DNA from: an uncultured Clostridia bacterium
GTDB taxonomy: Bacteria > Bacillota > Clostridia > Christensenellales > CALVMC01
Direction: 5' to 3'
NCBI GenBank assembly: GCA_944342015.1
Contig: CALVMC010000006.1
Coordinates: 30,216-94,215 of the forward strand
Length of the DNA stretch: 64,000 bases
Shown: piece after piece, positions 19,549 through 28,439 of the stretch
Position numbering within the stretch: position 1 is the stretch's first letter
How the letters are laid out: each line of letters starts with the position of its first letter
Notes under the pieces: generated by a model
Seen by the model: only the letters and a program-made list of their open reading frames with translations
Told to the model about the DNA's origin: nothing
The model's database searches: none
Program-made: the position numbers and the translations under genes

Positions 19549-19574
19549 CCTGTATGAAATCGGAATGATACAGG
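19549..19574 (-). promoter_or_regulatory. Leader hairpin upstream of rpsM
   Basis: CCTGTAT (19549-19555) pairs with ATACAGG (19568-19574) around a 12-nt loop, in the middle of the rpsM 5' UTR. A second small hairpin (GGGT/ACCC, 19505-19516) lies close to the ribosome binding site. Its position matches where S4 binds in the E. coli alpha-operon leader, but I cannot show homology. Confidence 0.5.
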
Positions 19575-19611
19575 CTCAGCCGCTTCATATCCGGGAATTT
19601 AACAGAACATT

Positions 19612-19640
19612 ATTATAACACAAATAAAATTAAATAACAA
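19612..19640 (-). promoter_or_regulatory. Internal sigma-A promoter for rpsM-rpsK-rpsD-rpoA-rplQ
   Basis: On the minus strand, TTGTTA (19640-19635), a 17-bp spacer and a perfect TATAAT (19617-19612). It lies in the 189-bp gap between rpmJ and rpsM and would let the alpha operon be transcribed separately. Confidence 0.7.
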
Positions 19641-19669
19641 ACGATTTTGATATAAAATTCGTTTTGATT

Positions 19670-19786
19670 TTAACCTTGTTTTTGTTTATGGCTTTTGCTT
19701 TTAGGACATATAACCATAACATTGCCGTGTCTTTTAATGATTTTACATTTATCGCACATAGGCTTTACAGATGGTCTTACTTTCAT
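19670..19786 (-). CDS. rpmJ: 50S ribosomal protein L36, zinc-binding form
   Basis: A 38-residue protein found by reading the gap between infA and rps[21 protein letters not shown], then [16 protein letters not shown]. The CxxC pair, third Cys and His are the zinc ligands of the C+ form of L36. It follows a GGAGG-type ribosome binding site and keeps the conserved infA-rpmJ-rpsM order. Confidence 0.97.
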   Translation of the reverse strand: MKVRPSVKPMCDKCKIIKRHGNVMVICPKSKSHKQKQG

Positions 19787-19844
19787 ATTTATCCTCCATT
19801 GATAGCGGTAAATCTTTAATCAAAGAAAAACCGATAATTGTAAA

Positions 19845-20066
19845 TTAGTTTTTGCTTCTCCAAACGATTCTGCCTTTGGTCAAGTCATAGGGACTCATTT
19901 CGACCGTGACATTATCGCCTTCGAGAATTTTTATATAGTTCATTCTGAGCTTGCCCGAAAGGTAAGCGAGAATGACTCTGTCGTTTGAAAGTTTTACTTT
20001 AAAGTTAGCGTTAGGCAGTACTTCCACGACTTTGCCTTCGGCTTCGATAACATCGTCTTTTGACAA
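19845..20066 (-). CDS. infA: Translation initiation factor IF-1
   Basis: A 73-residue OB-fold protein that occupies the ribosomal A site during initiation. It has the family core [35 protein letters not shown] and the C-terminal [14 protein letters not shown]. It lies 12 nt after the KOW protein gene, in the normal map-KOW-infA-rpmJ arrangement of Clostridia. Confidence 0.97.
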   Translation of the reverse strand: MSKDDVIEAEGKVVEVLPNANFKVKLSNDRVILAYLSGKLRMNYIKILEGDNVTVEMSPYDLTKGRIVWRSKN

Positions 20067-20078
20067 AACATTTACCTC

Positions 20079-20318
20079 CTAATCGCTGTTTAAGTATTTG
20101 TACAGCTTTTTATCCGACCCGGGTTTATCCGAAAGATAATCGGGATTGCCGTCTGATAATTTTACGACATGCTTTATATTCTTTGTTTTCGGACTTTGAA
20201 TCGAGTGGTGCTTTCCGTCGCACACGAGAATGAATTTCTCGTTAATAATATCTGCGACCATATATCTGCAACCTTTATCTCTGCCCGATTTTGAAAGAAC
20301 TATATCACCTATAATCAT
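20079..20318 (-). CDS. Small KOW-domain RNA-binding protein
   Basis: A 79-residue protein starting IIGDIVLSKSGRDKGCRYMV, which is a KOW motif as in L14e-like and L24-like proteins. Proteins of this kind are a regular feature between map and infA in Clostridia. The exact function is not established; an RNA- or ribosome-binding role is inferred from the domain and location. The C-terminus is polar. It lies 7 nt after map and 12 nt before infA. Confidence 0.75.
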   Translation of the reverse strand: MIIGDIVLSKSGRDKGCRYMVADIINEKFILVCDGKHHSIQSPKTKNIKHVVKLSDGNPDYLSDKPGSDKKLYKYLNSD

Positions 20319-20325
20319 ACGAGCC

Positions 20326-21069
20326 TCACAGTGTCAGAATTTCCGCACCGTCTTCTGTAATAAGAACGGTATTTTCGTAATGAGCGGAAGGTTTTGAATC
20401 TGCCGTAACTATTGTCCAGCCGTCGTTTAAAACATTGACTTCATAAACGCCCGCATTAATCATAGGTTCGATTGCAACCGTCATACCGGCTCTGAGTCTG
20501 AGACCTCTTCCCGGCTTACCGTAGTTAGGAATGTTGGGGTCTTCGTGAAGATTGAGTCCCACTCCGTGCCCTACAAGAGATCTGACAACTGAAAAGCCGT
20601 TATTTTCCGCATGGCTTTGAATAGCATAACCTAAATCGCCGAGTCTTACTCCGTCTTTCAATGTTTCAAAGCCTTTAAAGAAACATTCTTCGGTAACCTT
20701 GATAAGTTTTTCTTTCAAAGGGCTTATTCTACCTACCGGAAAGGTTCTTGCAGCGTCCGAGTGGAAGGAATTTTTATATGCTCCTACATCTATGCTGACT
20801 ATTTCGCCTTCCTGTAAAACTCTGTCCGAAGGGATTCCGTGCACAACCTCGTCTTCAACGGATATGCAAGCCGAAGCGGGATACCCGTTATAGCCGAGAA
20901 AGGACGGTACGGCTCCGTGTTTTTTTATAAAATCGAAAATCAGTAAATCGAGTTTTTTGGTAGTAATTCCCGGTCTGATTTCGCTTTCTATCATTTTAAG
21001 TAAATCTCTGACAATCAGGCAGGGCTCACGCATTCTTTCGATTTGCTCTGCCGTCTTAACTATCATCAT
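20326..21069 (-). CDS. map: Type I methionine aminopeptidase
   Basis: It removes the initiator Met from nascent proteins. The 247-residue enzyme has the pita-bread fold ligands in order: Asp in SIDVGAYKNSFHSDAART (two Asp), His in VGHGVGLNLHEDP, Glu in AIEPMIN and Glu in the C-terminal YENTVLITEDGAEIL. There is no N-terminal zinc-finger extension. The start ATG overlaps the adk stop (ATGA), so it is coupled to adk; a second ATG follows immediately and could also be used. Confidence 0.96.
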   Translation of the reverse strand: MMIVKTAEQIERMREPCLIVRDLLKMIESEIRPGITTKKLDLLIFDFIKKHGAVPSFLGYNGYPASACISVEDEVVHGIPSDRVLQEGEIVSIDVGAYKNSFHSDAARTFPVGRISPLKEKLIKVTEECFFKGFETLKDGVRLGDLGYAIQSHAENNGFSVVRSLVGHGVGLNLHEDPNIPNYGKPGRGLRLRAGMTVAIEPMINAGVYEVNVLNDGWTIVTADSKPSAHYENTVLITEDGAEILTL

Positions 21070-21683
21070 TTACTAAGCTCTTTTAAGATAATTTCGGAAA
21101 GTTTGTTAATTTCAGCGCTTCCGTCTACGGTGACAAGTTTGCCTTGTTTGTCATAGTAATCGATTAAAGGTTTTGTCTGCTGATTATAAACGGAAATTCT
21201 GTTTTTAACGGTTTCTTCCTTATCGTCGTCTCTCTGATAAAGTTTTGCGCCGCACTTGTCGCATATATCGGAGCTGTGAGTGGAAATATGATAACTTGCA
21301 CCGCACTGACACATTCTTCTGCCTGTTATACGGGCTGTTAAAAGAGCGGTATCGATATCGATATTTACTACTTTATCTATTGAGGCAAATTTATCGAGTT
21401 CCTGAGCCTGTACTACCGTTCTCGGGAAACCGTCGAGAAGATAACCTTTTTCGCAGTCACTCTCTTGAAGTCTGTTTTTCATAAGCCCTATAACCACTTC
21501 GTCGGGAACGAGCTTTCCGCTGTCGATATAACTTTTGGCAAGTTTACCGAGTTCGGTTTCTTCTTTGATATTTTTTCTTAATATGTCCCCTGTCGAGATA
21601 TGGGGTATTGAAAGTTTATCGCAAATTATCTCAGCCTGAGTTCCCTTACCTGCGCCGGGTGCGCCTAAAAATATAACTTTCAT
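21066..21683 (-). CDS. adk: Adenylate kinase
   Basis: It interconverts ATP, AMP and ADP. I place the start at 21683 (MKVIFLGAPGAGKGTQ) after an AAGGAG site, giving 205 residues; the longer open frame adds an unlikely 16-residue leader. The P-loop is GAPGAGKGT and the AMP site includes GYLLDGFPRT. The LID carries four cysteines, as in zinc-binding adenylate kinases. However, the first pair reads RRMCQCGASYH, with one residue between the cysteines instead of the usual two. A gap of about 380 nt separates it from secY. Confidence 0.95.
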   Translation of the reverse strand: MKVIFLGAPGAGKGTQAEIICDKLSIPHISTGDILRKNIKEETELGKLAKSYIDSGKLVPDEVVIGLMKNRLQESDCEKGYLLDGFPRTVVQAQELDKFASIDKVVNIDIDTALLTARITGRRMCQCGASYHISTHSSDICDKCGAKLYQRDDDKEETVKNRISVYNQQTKPLIDYYDKQGKLVTVDGSAEINKLSEIILKELSK

Positions 21684-22064
21684 TTTTATCTCCTTTTTAT
21701 AAATCTCTTTTGGGTTGCCCTGTTTCCGCATTTACGGAAATTTTTATGTCTATGTTCTATTAAGATTATTAATGAACATACTTGCTTTTAAAAGCTGCCT
21801 GCCCTTTACCGTATTGTTATAATTCGGTTTTTCTTTTAAATCGGCAGCCTGTCCTTTTATCTCTCGTTTTAATAGGTAATTGCAGTTACCGATATTTAAG
21901 AAATAATTAGTTTTTCAGACTTTCGTTTTTTTATTTTATTAATTTTTTACGACAGATATTAATTCATCCGAATTACCTTGGACGGCAATTTATTCAGTCT
22001 TATTTCCATCGATTATTTAATAAAACTTAACTTTATTTCAAGTAACTTGTATTCAATTAACTTT
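21684..22064 (-). other. Structured 380-bp spacer between secY and adk
   Basis: No gene is visible. On the minus strand there are several small hairpins in a row: GGTAA/TTACC, a GCTTTTAAAAGC palindrome, TATGTTC/GAACATA and TTTCCG/CGGAAA. CTGCC and GGCAG also flank part of the region and could pair at longer range. A near-direct repeat of the secY end (CTTGAAATAAA then GTTAA) occurs twice just after the secY stop. I see no strong promoter. It may be a processed or regulated leader of adk-map. Confidence 0.4.
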
Positions 22065-23381
22065 TTATTTCAAGAAACCTTTGTAATGCTTCATCATAAT
22101 CTGAGACTCTAACTGTTTGTTGAGTTCGAGAGCAACGCTGACTACGATTAGCATACCCGTTGCAGAGAAAGCATTGTAAAGAGCCGTTCCTGATTGCTGT
22201 CCTATTGCCGTAAAAATCAAGCTCGGGATAAGAGCGACAAAGGCAAGGAACAACGCTCCGAAAAGTGTGATTCTGTTATTGATTCTTCTGAGGTAATCGC
22301 TTGTAGGCTTGCCCGGTCTTATTCCCGGAATAGAGCCTGCATATTGCTGAATGTTTCTTGCGATATCGTCGGGGTTAAACTGAATCTGCGCATAGAAGTA
22401 AGAGAAGAATATGATAAGCAGAAACATAATAATCGAATAAGCCCAGGTACCCGTTCCGAGATACTGCGAATACCAGATATAGAAATCGCTGTCAGGCCAG
22501 AAGGACGCAATCATCTGCGGGAACATAAGGAAGGAAGAAGCGAATATAATCGGCATAACGCCGGAAGCGTTTACCCTTATAGGAATATTCGAGGACTGCC
22601 CTCCGTACATTTTGTTTCCTTTGACTTGTTTAGCGTAAACTACGGTAATTTTTCTTTCCGACAAGTCCACAAAAACTATTAAAGCGAATACTGCTATAAC
22701 TATAAGAATGTACCCTAAAATATACCATATAACTTCTGTATTTGTAGTAGCAGTCTGGAATGCGCTTATGAAATTTGTTCCTGCCGTTGCAATGATACCG
22801 ACAAAGATAATAATGGAAGTACCGTTAGAGATCCCGTATTCGGTAATTTTTTCGGCAATCCACATAACGCCGACCGAACCGCCCGTAAGAATAATGATAA
22901 CCATAATCATTGTAAAGACGGTACCTAAGGTCTCTCCGTTTGTGAAGACATCTCTTATTGCGCCGCTGTTATTCCATGAAATAACTATACCGATAGCCTG
23001 AACTATACCGAGAACGATAGCGACATATCTTGTAATCTGAACCATTTTTGCTCTGCCTTCTTCGCCGCCCTTTGAAAGTCTTTCGAGCGGAGGAATGACG
23101 AGAGTCAAAAGCTGCATTATAATAAAAGAGTTGATATACGGGACGATACCCAAAGCAAACAGCGTGCCGTTACTTAAAGAACCGCCTGTAATAGTCGCCA
23201 TAACGGAAAAGAAATCGAAGCCGGCATTTTCACCGCTGAAAAGGCCTTGAACGGCGTCGATGTCGAGTCCGGGAACAGGAATATAACATCCAATTCTGAA
23301 AATCACTATAAACAGAAATGTAAGAAGTATTTTTCTTCTTACGTCTCTGTCTTTAAAAGCGTTTACCAATGTATGAAACAT
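22065..23381 (-). CDS. secY: Preprotein translocase subunit SecY
   Basis: The channel subunit of the Sec translocon in the cytoplasmic membrane. It has 438 residues with ten hydrophobic segments, beginning ILLTFLFIVIFRIGCYIPVP. The plug region GLFSGENAGFDFFSVM and the conserved cytoplasmic loops (GQSSNIPIRVNASGVMP, IPGIRPGKPTSDYLRRI) are present. The start overlaps the rplO stop by one base (TGATG), the usual spc-operon coupling. Confidence 0.97.
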   Translation of the reverse strand: MFHTLVNAFKDRDVRRKILLTFLFIVIFRIGCYIPVPGLDIDAVQGLFSGENAGFDFFSVMATITGGSLSNGTLFALGIVPYINSFIIMQLLTLVIPPLERLSKGGEEGRAKMVQITRYVAIVLGIVQAIGIVISWNNSGAIRDVFTNGETLGTVFTMIMVIIILTGGSVGVMWIAEKITEYGISNGTSIIIFVGIIATAGTNFISAFQTATTNTEVIWYILGYILIVIAVFALIVFVDLSERKITVVYAKQVKGNKMYGGQSSNIPIRVNASGVMPIIFASSFLMFPQMIASFWPDSDFYIWYSQYLGTGTWAYSIIMFLLIIFFSYFYAQIQFNPDDIARNIQQYAGSIPGIRPGKPTSDYLRRINNRITLFGALFLAFVALIPSLIFTAIGQQSGTALYNAFSATGMLIVVSVALELNKQLESQIMMKHYKGFLK

Positions 23382-23824
23382 CAGAGCACCTCAGCCTTGC
23401 CGCCGGCATTTTCGATAGCTTTTGCCGCCGATTCGGAAAATTTATTTGCTTTGACGGTAAGTTTTTTAGTAAGCTTTCCGTCGCCGAGAATTTTCAAACC
23501 ATAGGGTTCGATTTTGGAAACAATACCCTTTTTGAGAAGTTTTTCCGCATTAACGACAGCACCGTCGTCGAAAGCGTTGAGTTGTTCGAGGTTTACGATA
23601 GTATACTCTTTTTTGAATATATTGGTAAAACCTCTTTTAGGAACCTTTCTGATAAGGGGCATTTGTCCGCCTTCGAAGCCGGGTCTTACTCCGCCTCCGC
23701 TTCTTGCCCATTGACCTTTGTGACCTTTACCGCTGGTTTTACCTAAGCCCGAACCGATACCTCTGCCGAGTCTTTTAGCTTTGGTTTTAGCTCCGGGAGC
23801 AGGCGCCATATTATGTAATTTCAT
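23381..23824 (-). CDS. rplO: 50S ribosomal protein L15
   Basis: L15 is a late-assembly protein buried in 23S rRNA. It has 147 residues: an extended Gly/Lys/Arg-rich N-terminus ([39 protein letters not shown]) and a globular C-terminal half. It stands between rpmD and secY as in other spc operons, with its stop overlapping the secY start. Confidence 0.97.
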   Translation of the reverse strand: MKLHNMAPAPGAKTKAKRLGRGIGSGLGKTSGKGHKGQWARSGGGVRPGFEGGQMPLIRKVPKRGFTNIFKKEYTIVNLEQLNAFDDGAVVNAEKLLKKGIVSKIEPYGLKILGDGKLTKKLTVKANKFSESAAKAIENAGGKAEVL

Positions 23825-23835
23825 ATAACCCTCCG

Positions 23836-24033
23836 TTAAACTTCCTCGACTTTAACCAAGTGATTAACAACGCTAATCATACCTCTTAAGGTAGCGGTAT
23901 CGTCGTGAATTTTAAATGAATTAATTTTATCGAGACCTAATGCAGCTACGGTATCCTTTTGTTTTTTAACGCAACCGATAGTGCTTTTCACGAGTGTAAC
24001 TTTAACTTTTTTGTTATCGGATTTTTTTGCCAT
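23836..24033 (-). CDS. rpmD: 50S ribosomal protein L30
   Basis: A 65-residue L30: [40 protein letters not shown] and the C-terminal [11 protein letters not shown]. It has the expected length and position between rpsE and rplO, separated by 7 and 11 nt. Confidence 0.95.
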   Translation of the reverse strand: MAKKSDNKKVKVTLVKSTIGCVKKQKDTVAALGLDKINSFKIHDDTATLRGMISVVNHLVKVEEV

Positions 24034-24040
24034 AATTCAC

Positions 24041-24553
24041 TTAACCTCTTATTTCGTCGGGGGTTTTACCGCGAAGAGCGGCTATTTCCTCGATAGTTTT
24101 AAGCTGTTTAAGAGCGTCAACAGTCGCCTTAATGCTGTTGATAGGATTATTGGAACCGATAGATTTGGTTCTGATATCCTTTATACCCGAAACTTCGAGA
24201 AGACTTCTTACCGCACCGCCTGCGATAACACCGGTACCGGCGGAAGCGGGGAACATCAAGACCTTTCCTCTTCCGAAAATACCTACGACTTCATGAGGAA
24301 TACTCGTACCTGTAATCGGGAAACTGAACATATTCTTTTTAGCGGCATTGGTAGCTTTTTCGATGGATTCTGCAACTTCCGAAGCCTTACCCGTACCTAC
24401 GCCGACCTTACCGTTCTCATCGCCAACAACGACAAGGGCTGCAAATCTCATAGTTCTTCCGCCTTTTACGACTTTGGTAACTCTGTTGACTGCAACGACT
24501 TTTTTTGCTATATCGCTGTCGGTTTTCTGAGCTCTGTCATCTCTTTTAACCAT
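24041..24553 (-). CDS. rpsE: 30S ribosomal protein S5
   Basis: S5 contributes to decoding fidelity and mRNA handling. It has 170 residues. The N-terminal double-stranded RNA-binding-like domain contains [20 protein letters not shown] and [13 protein letters not shown]. The C-terminal domain has [19 protein letters not shown]. The loop between beta strands that is altered in spectinomycin-resistant mutants (VVKGGRTM) looks wild type. Confidence 0.97.
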   Translation of the reverse strand: MVKRDDRAQKTDSDIAKKVVAVNRVTKVVKGGRTMRFAALVVVGDENGKVGVGTGKASEVAESIEKATNAAKKNMFSFPITGTSIPHEVVGIFGRGKVLMFPASAGTGVIAGGAVRSLLEVSGIKDIRTKSIGSNNPINSIKATVDALKQLKTIEEIAALRGKTPDEIRG

Positions 24554-24564
24554 AATAGTCCTCC

Positions 24565-24933
24565 TTAAAATTCCAGGCCGGCTTTACGAGCGCCTTCGGC
24601 AACTTGCTGAACTCTGCCGGTGTAAATGTAGCCGCCTCTGTCGAAAACAACTTGTTTTATACCTTTTTTAACTGCTTTTTTACCGATAAGTTCTCCTACC
24701 ATGAAAGCGGCTTCGCTTTTGGTTTTACCGGAAACTTTTTCCGAAAGAGCCTTTTCGGTAGTAGAAGCGGAAATCAATGTTTTACCGGCATTATCGTCGA
24801 TGAGCTGAGCATAGATATGAGCGTTACTTCTGTAAACGCAAAGTCTCGGCATTTCGGCGGTACCGTTAATTTTGCTTCTGATTCTTTTATGTCTGTCCTT
24901 TCTGACAAGATTTTTATCAACTTTATTAAACAT
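24565..24933 (-). CDS. rplR: 50S ribosomal protein L18
   Basis: L18 binds 5S rRNA in the central protuberance together with L5. It has 122 residues: [37 protein letters not shown] and the conserved C-terminal [20 protein letters not shown]. It lies 11 nt from both rplF and rpsE. Confidence 0.97.
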   Translation of the reverse strand: MFNKVDKNLVRKDRHKRIRSKINGTAEMPRLCVYRSNAHIYAQLIDDNAGKTLISASTTEKALSEKVSGKTKSEAAFMVGELIGKKAVKKGIKQVVFDRGGYIYTGRVQQVAEGARKAGLEF

Positions 24934-24944
24934 AATTAACTCCT

Positions 24945-25484
24945 TTATTTACCGGCCGTCTTGCCTTCTTTTCTTTCGATAACTTCGTCGTTATAACGAA
25001 TACCGTAACCGTGATAAGGTTCGGGCTTTTTAAGAGCTTTGATATTTGCGGCGCATTGACCTACTGCCGCTTTATCTATGCCCTTAACGGTAATTTCGGT
25101 TGCGCTCGGGCATGTAATGGTAATACCTGCGGGAGTTTCCATTTCGATAGGATGGGAAAAACCGAGGTTCAAAACGAGTTTCTTACCGCTCATAGCGACT
25201 TTATAACCTACGCCGTTTACAACGAGTCCTTTTTCGTAACCTTTTGTAACGCCGTTAACCATATTTTGTATCAACGCACGGTAGAGACCGTGAAGAGATT
25301 TTGCTTCTTTTGTTTCGGCTCCTCTCGTAACGTGGACTTCGTCTCCTTCGACTTTAACCGAGATGGGAGCTGTATAATTTTGTTTAAGTTCACCCAAAGG
25401 TCCTTTAACAGTGACGATACTGTCCTGAACGGTAACAGTGGTACCTGCGGGTATTTTTATTGCTAATCTACCTATTCTTGACAT
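24945..25484 (-). CDS. rplF: 50S ribosomal protein L6
   Basis: L6 lies near the factor-binding region of the large subunit. I place the start at 25484 ([17 protein letters not shown]) after AAGGAGG; the longer open frame reads back into rpsH. The protein has 179 residues with two homologous domains. The C-terminal one has [16 protein letters not shown] and the invariant [12 protein letters not shown]. Confidence 0.97.
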   Translation of the reverse strand: MSRIGRLAIKIPAGTTVTVQDSIVTVKGPLGELKQNYTAPISVKVEGDEVHVTRGAETKEAKSLHGLYRALIQNMVNGVTKGYEKGLVVNGVGYKVAMSGKKLVLNLGFSHPIEMETPAGITITCPSATEITVKGIDKAAVGQCAANIKALKKPEPYHGYGIRYNDEVIERKEGKTAGK

Positions 25485-25494
25485 AATACCCTCC

Positions 25495-25893
25495 TTACCA
25501 GATATAAGCGAGAACTTCACCGCCGACATTTTCGGCTTTGGCTTGCTTATTTGTCATAATTCCCTTTGAAGTGGAAATTATCGCTATACCGAGTCCGTTA
25601 AGAACGGTAGGAAGTTTATCGCAATTTGCGTAAACTCTGAGACCCGGTTTACTGATTCTTTTAAGACCGTTTACAACTTTTTCGCCTTTGCTGCTGTATT
25701 TAAGTTTAATAACTATTTTACCCTGAACGCCGTCTTCCACCAGCTCTGCGCTTTCGATGTAGCCCTCGCTGACAAGGATATCGGCAATTGCCTTTTTTGT
25801 TTTAGAGGCGGGTACTTCAACTGTTTCGTGTTTTGCAGTTAGCGCATTTCTGATGCGGGTAAGCATATCTGCAATTTGGTCGGTTACTGCCAT
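25495..25893 (-). CDS. rpsH: 30S ribosomal protein S8
   Basis: S8 is a primary 16S rRNA binder and the translational repressor of the spc operon in E. coli. It has 132 residues: [20 protein letters not shown] at the N-terminus and [17 protein letters not shown] with a C-terminal GGEVLAYIW. It lies between rpsN and rplF. Confidence 0.97.
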   Translation of the reverse strand: MAVTDQIADMLTRIRNALTAKHETVEVPASKTKKAIADILVSEGYIESAELVEDGVQGKIVIKLKYSSKGEKVVNGLKRISKPGLRVYANCDKLPTVLNGLGIAIISTSKGIMTNKQAKAENVGGEVLAYIW

Positions 25894-25910
25894 AATATTT
25901 TATATCCTCC

Positions 25911-26096
25911 TTACCAGCTTGACTTCCTTACGCCGGGTATCTGCCCTTTGTAACATAATTCTCTGAAACATATTCTGCAAATGCCGTATTTTCTGAGCAC
26001 GGAATGAGGTCTTCCGCATATTTTGCATCTTGTATATGCTCTTGTAGAATATTTGGGAGCTCTTTGCTGTTTCATTATCATTGCTTTTTTAGCCAT
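25911..26096 (-). CDS. rpsN: 30S ribosomal protein S14, zinc-binding type Z
   Basis: A 61-residue S14 with two CxxC pairs (RCKICGRPH and [10 protein letters not shown]), the short zinc-binding form usual in Gram-positive bacteria. The C-terminus [11 protein letters not shown] is typical. It starts only 3 nt after rplE, with its ribosome binding site inside the end of rplE. Confidence 0.97.
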   Translation of the reverse strand: MAKKAMIMKQQRAPKYSTRAYTRCKICGRPHSVLRKYGICRICFRELCYKGQIPGVRKSSW

Positions 26097-26099
26097 AAA

Positions 26100-26987
26100 T
26101 TAAGCCTCCTTTTTGACGAAGGGAAGACCTAAAAGTTTAAGAAACTCTTTTGCTTCTTCGTCGTTTTTAGCGGTAGTTACGAAGCAGATATCGAAACCTC
26201 TGATTTTTTCTATCTGGTCATAAGATATTTCCGGGAAAATAAGCTGTTCCTTGATACCGGTAGCGTAATTTCCTCTGCCGTCGAAAGACTTATCCGAAAG
26301 GCCTCTGAAATCTCTAACTCTCGGTAAAGCTATTGAAATAAACTTATCGAGAAAATCGTACATTCTTTCTCCTCTCAGCGTTACTTTCGCACCGATAACT
26401 GCGCCCTGTCTGAGTTTGAAGTTTGCGACGCTCTTTTTGGCTTTTGTCGGAATAGGTTTCTGACCTGCAATCATTTTCAATTCTTCGATAGCCATCTGAA
26501 CGCTTTTAGAATTGTCTTTTACATCGCCGAGTCCCATATTAAGAACTATCTTATCGAGCTTCGGAACCTGATTGATGTTTTTATATCCGAACTTTTTGAT
26601 AAGAGCGGGAACAACGGTATTTTTATAATGAAGCTTTAATCTGCTTTGTTCTGCGTCGCTCTTTTTTGCGGGAGCCTTCTTTTCGGCTACGGCTTTTTTG
26701 GGAGCGGCAGAAGTTTTGCTCTCGGTTTTTGCGGGAGCTTCGCTTTCAGCAGCCGCTTTTGCAGTTGTCTTGCTTGCAGCCGGCTTCTTTGCAGCCGTTG
26801 TTTTAGAAGCAGCGGTCTTTTTAACGGTTTCGCTTTTCTCGTTTACCGTTTTTGCGGAAGCACTCTTTTCGGTTGCCGTTTTTGCGACTGTTTTCTTTTC
26901 CGCAGAAGCCTTGCTTTCGGTTGTCTTTTTAGCTTTTTCTTTTTCGGTTGCAGTTTCCTTAGCAACCTGAACTTTATTTTCAGCCAC
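26100..26987 (-). CDS. rplE: 50S ribosomal protein L5 with long Lys/Ala-rich N-terminal extension
   Basis: L5 binds 5S rRNA and contacts P-site tRNA and S13. The core begins near residue 115 ([20 protein letters not shown]) and is complete, ending with [14 protein letters not shown]. In front is a low-complexity tail of about 114 residues made almost only of Lys, Ala, Thr, Glu and Ser, resembling histone H1 tails. The start is GTG, overlapping the rplX stop (TAGTG) with GGAGGT well placed. I found no ATG, GTG or TTG near the core that could give a normal-length L5, so the tail is probably translated. The neighbouring L24 has a similar C-terminal tail. Confidence 0.93.
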   Translation of the reverse strand: MAENKVQVAKETATEKEKAKKTTESKASAEKKTVAKTATEKSASAKTVNEKSETVKKTAASKTTAAKKPAASKTTAKAAAESEAPAKTESKTSAAPKKAVAEKKAPAKKSDAEQSRLKLHYKNTVVPALIKKFGYKNINQVPKLDKIVLNMGLGDVKDNSKSVQMAIEELKMIAGQKPIPTKAKKSVANFKLRQGAVIGAKVTLRGERMYDFLDKFISIALPRVRDFRGLSDKSFDGRGNYATGIKEQLIFPEISYDQIEKIRGFDICFVTTAKNDEEAKEFLKLLGLPFVKKEA

Positions 26988-27532
26988 TATTCTTTACCTC
27001 CGTCTGAGGTTTTATCGGCGTCGGCCGCCGTCCTCTTTTTTACTGTGGTTTTAACTTCGGTTTTGACTTCGGTTGTATTTTCTGCTGCCGAAGTTTTCTT
27101 TTTGGGAGCGTTCTTTTTTACGGGTTCGGCGGAAGTCTCGGCTTCTTTACCGTCGGTTTTCTTTACTGCCTTTTTAGCCTTTTTAACGGCGGTTTTTGCT
27201 TTGTTTTCGGCAATAACCGAACCGCATTTTACGCATACCCTGACTTTATTTTCTTTTCCGTCGTTATTTTCGATTTTATGACCTACTCTTGTAGGTTTGC
27301 CGCAGCTTGCGCAAACGAGCATTACATTGGAAACGTCGATAGAACCTTCTCTTTTGACTATTCCGCCCTTTTGCTGAGCGTTTCTGGGCTTTGTGTGTTT
27401 TGAAACGATATTGACGCCTTCTACGACAACACGGTGCTGGTCTTTAAGAACGGCAATAACTTGTCCCGATTTACCTTTATCCTTACCGCTTATAACTTTA
27501 ACGGCGTCGCCTTTTTTAATACTGTAATTCAT
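26987..27532 (-). CDS. rplX: 50S ribosomal protein L24 with long C-terminal extension
   Basis: L24 initiates large-subunit assembly. The KOW-containing core ([38 protein letters not shown]) is followed by a zinc-ribbon-like part with CASC at residues 74-77 and CVKC at 100-103. From about residue 110 to 181 there is an unusual tail rich in Lys, Ala, Thr and Glu. Typical L24 proteins end near residue 105. The tail abuts the matching N-terminal tail of L5 across a one-base gene overlap. Confidence 0.94.
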   Translation of the reverse strand: MNYSIKKGDAVKVISGKDKGKSGQVIAVLKDQHRVVVEGVNIVSKHTKPRNAQQKGGIVKREGSIDVSNVMLVCASCGKPTRVGHKIENNDGKENKVRVCVKCGSVIAENKAKTAVKKAKKAVKKTDGKEAETSAEPVKKNAPKKKTSAAENTTEVKTEVKTTVKKRTAADADKTSDGGKE

Positions 27533-27544
27533 TTTACTCCTCCA

Positions 27545-27913
27545 TTAAAGCACTTCGGGGGCAAGAGAAATAATCTTCATATAATCTTTTTCTCTGAGTT
27601 CCCTTGCGATAGGCCCGAAGATACGGGTTCCTCTTGGCATTTTCTGGTTATCTATAATAACTGCGGCATTATCGTCGAATCTGATATGAGAACCGTCGGG
27701 TCTTCCTATACCCTTACTTGTTCTGACGATAACCGCCTTTACGACATCGCCTTTTTTTACTACGCCGCCGGGAGAAGCGGATTTAACAGAAGCTACGATA
27801 ACATCGCCTATGTTGCCGCTTCTTCTGAAAGAACCGCCAAGCACTCTGATACACATAAGTTCCTTAGCACCGGTATTATCGGCTACATTGAGTCTTGTTT
27901 GTGGTTGTATCAT
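27545..27913 (-). CDS. rplN: 50S ribosomal protein L14
   Basis: L14 forms inter-subunit bridges. It has 122 residues: [20 protein letters not shown], the conserved [20 protein letters not shown], and the C-terminal [19 protein letters not shown]. Gaps to its neighbours are 11 and 12 nt. Confidence 0.98.
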   Translation of the reverse strand: MIQPQTRLNVADNTGAKELMCIRVLGGSFRRSGNIGDVIVASVKSASPGGVVKKGDVVKAVIVRTSKGIGRPDGSHIRFDDNAAVIIDNQKMPRGTRIFGPIARELREKDYMKIISLAPEVL

Positions 27914-27924
27914 TATCCTTCCTC

Positions 27925-28194
27925 CTATTTAGCCTTTTCGATAATTTCTACAAGGCGCCAGCATTTGTCTTTGCTTAAAGGTCTTGTTTCGGCTATTAAA
28001 ACTTTATCGCCGATACCGCAAGCATTCTGCTCGTCGTGAGCTTTAAGCTTTTTGGTTCTGTTGATTGTCTTCTTATATAACGGATGTCTTACCTTTTCGG
28101 CTATTGCAACCACAATGGTTTTATCCATTTTGTCGCTGACCACAAGGCCGACTCTCGTTTTTCTCAGATTTCTCTGCACATTGTTTTCTGCCAT
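27925..28194 (-). CDS. rpsQ: 30S ribosomal protein S17
   Basis: S17 is a primary 16S rRNA binder with an OB fold. It has 89 residues: [39 protein letters not shown] and [19 protein letters not shown]. It stands between rpmC and rplN as in other S10-spc clusters. Confidence 0.97.
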   Translation of the reverse strand: MAENNVQRNLRKTRVGLVVSDKMDKTIVVAIAEKVRHPLYKKTINRTKKLKAHDEQNACGIGDKVLIAETRPLSKDKCWRLVEIIEKAK

Positions 28195-28205
28195 TTTCCT
28201 GCCTC

Positions 28206-28439
28206 CTACTTAGCCTTTCTGGCCGTTTTTTTGGACGGCTCTTTGGCAATATTCAACTCTCTTTGACGAATAACGGTTTTAACTCTCGCTATATCTTTTT
28301 TACACTGTGAAAGCTGATTTCCGTTAGTAAGCTGACCGGTTGCGTGTTTGAAGCGGAGATTGAAAAGTTCCTGTTTCAATGCGCCCAATTTTACCGCTAA
28401 TTCTTCGTTGTTCATTTCGAATATTTCTTTGGTTTTCAT
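28206..28439 (-). CDS. rpmC: 50S ribosomal protein L29
   Basis: L29 lies at the polypeptide exit next to L23. It has 77 residues: two helices ([35 protein letters not shown]) followed by [11 protein letters not shown] and a short basic tail. The start overlaps the rplP stop by one base (TGATG), with a GGAGGT site inside the end of rplP. Confidence 0.96.
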   Translation of the reverse strand: MKTKEIFEMNNEELAVKLGALKQELFNLRFKHATGQLTNGNQLSQCKKDIARVKTVIRQRELNIAKEPSKKTARKAK

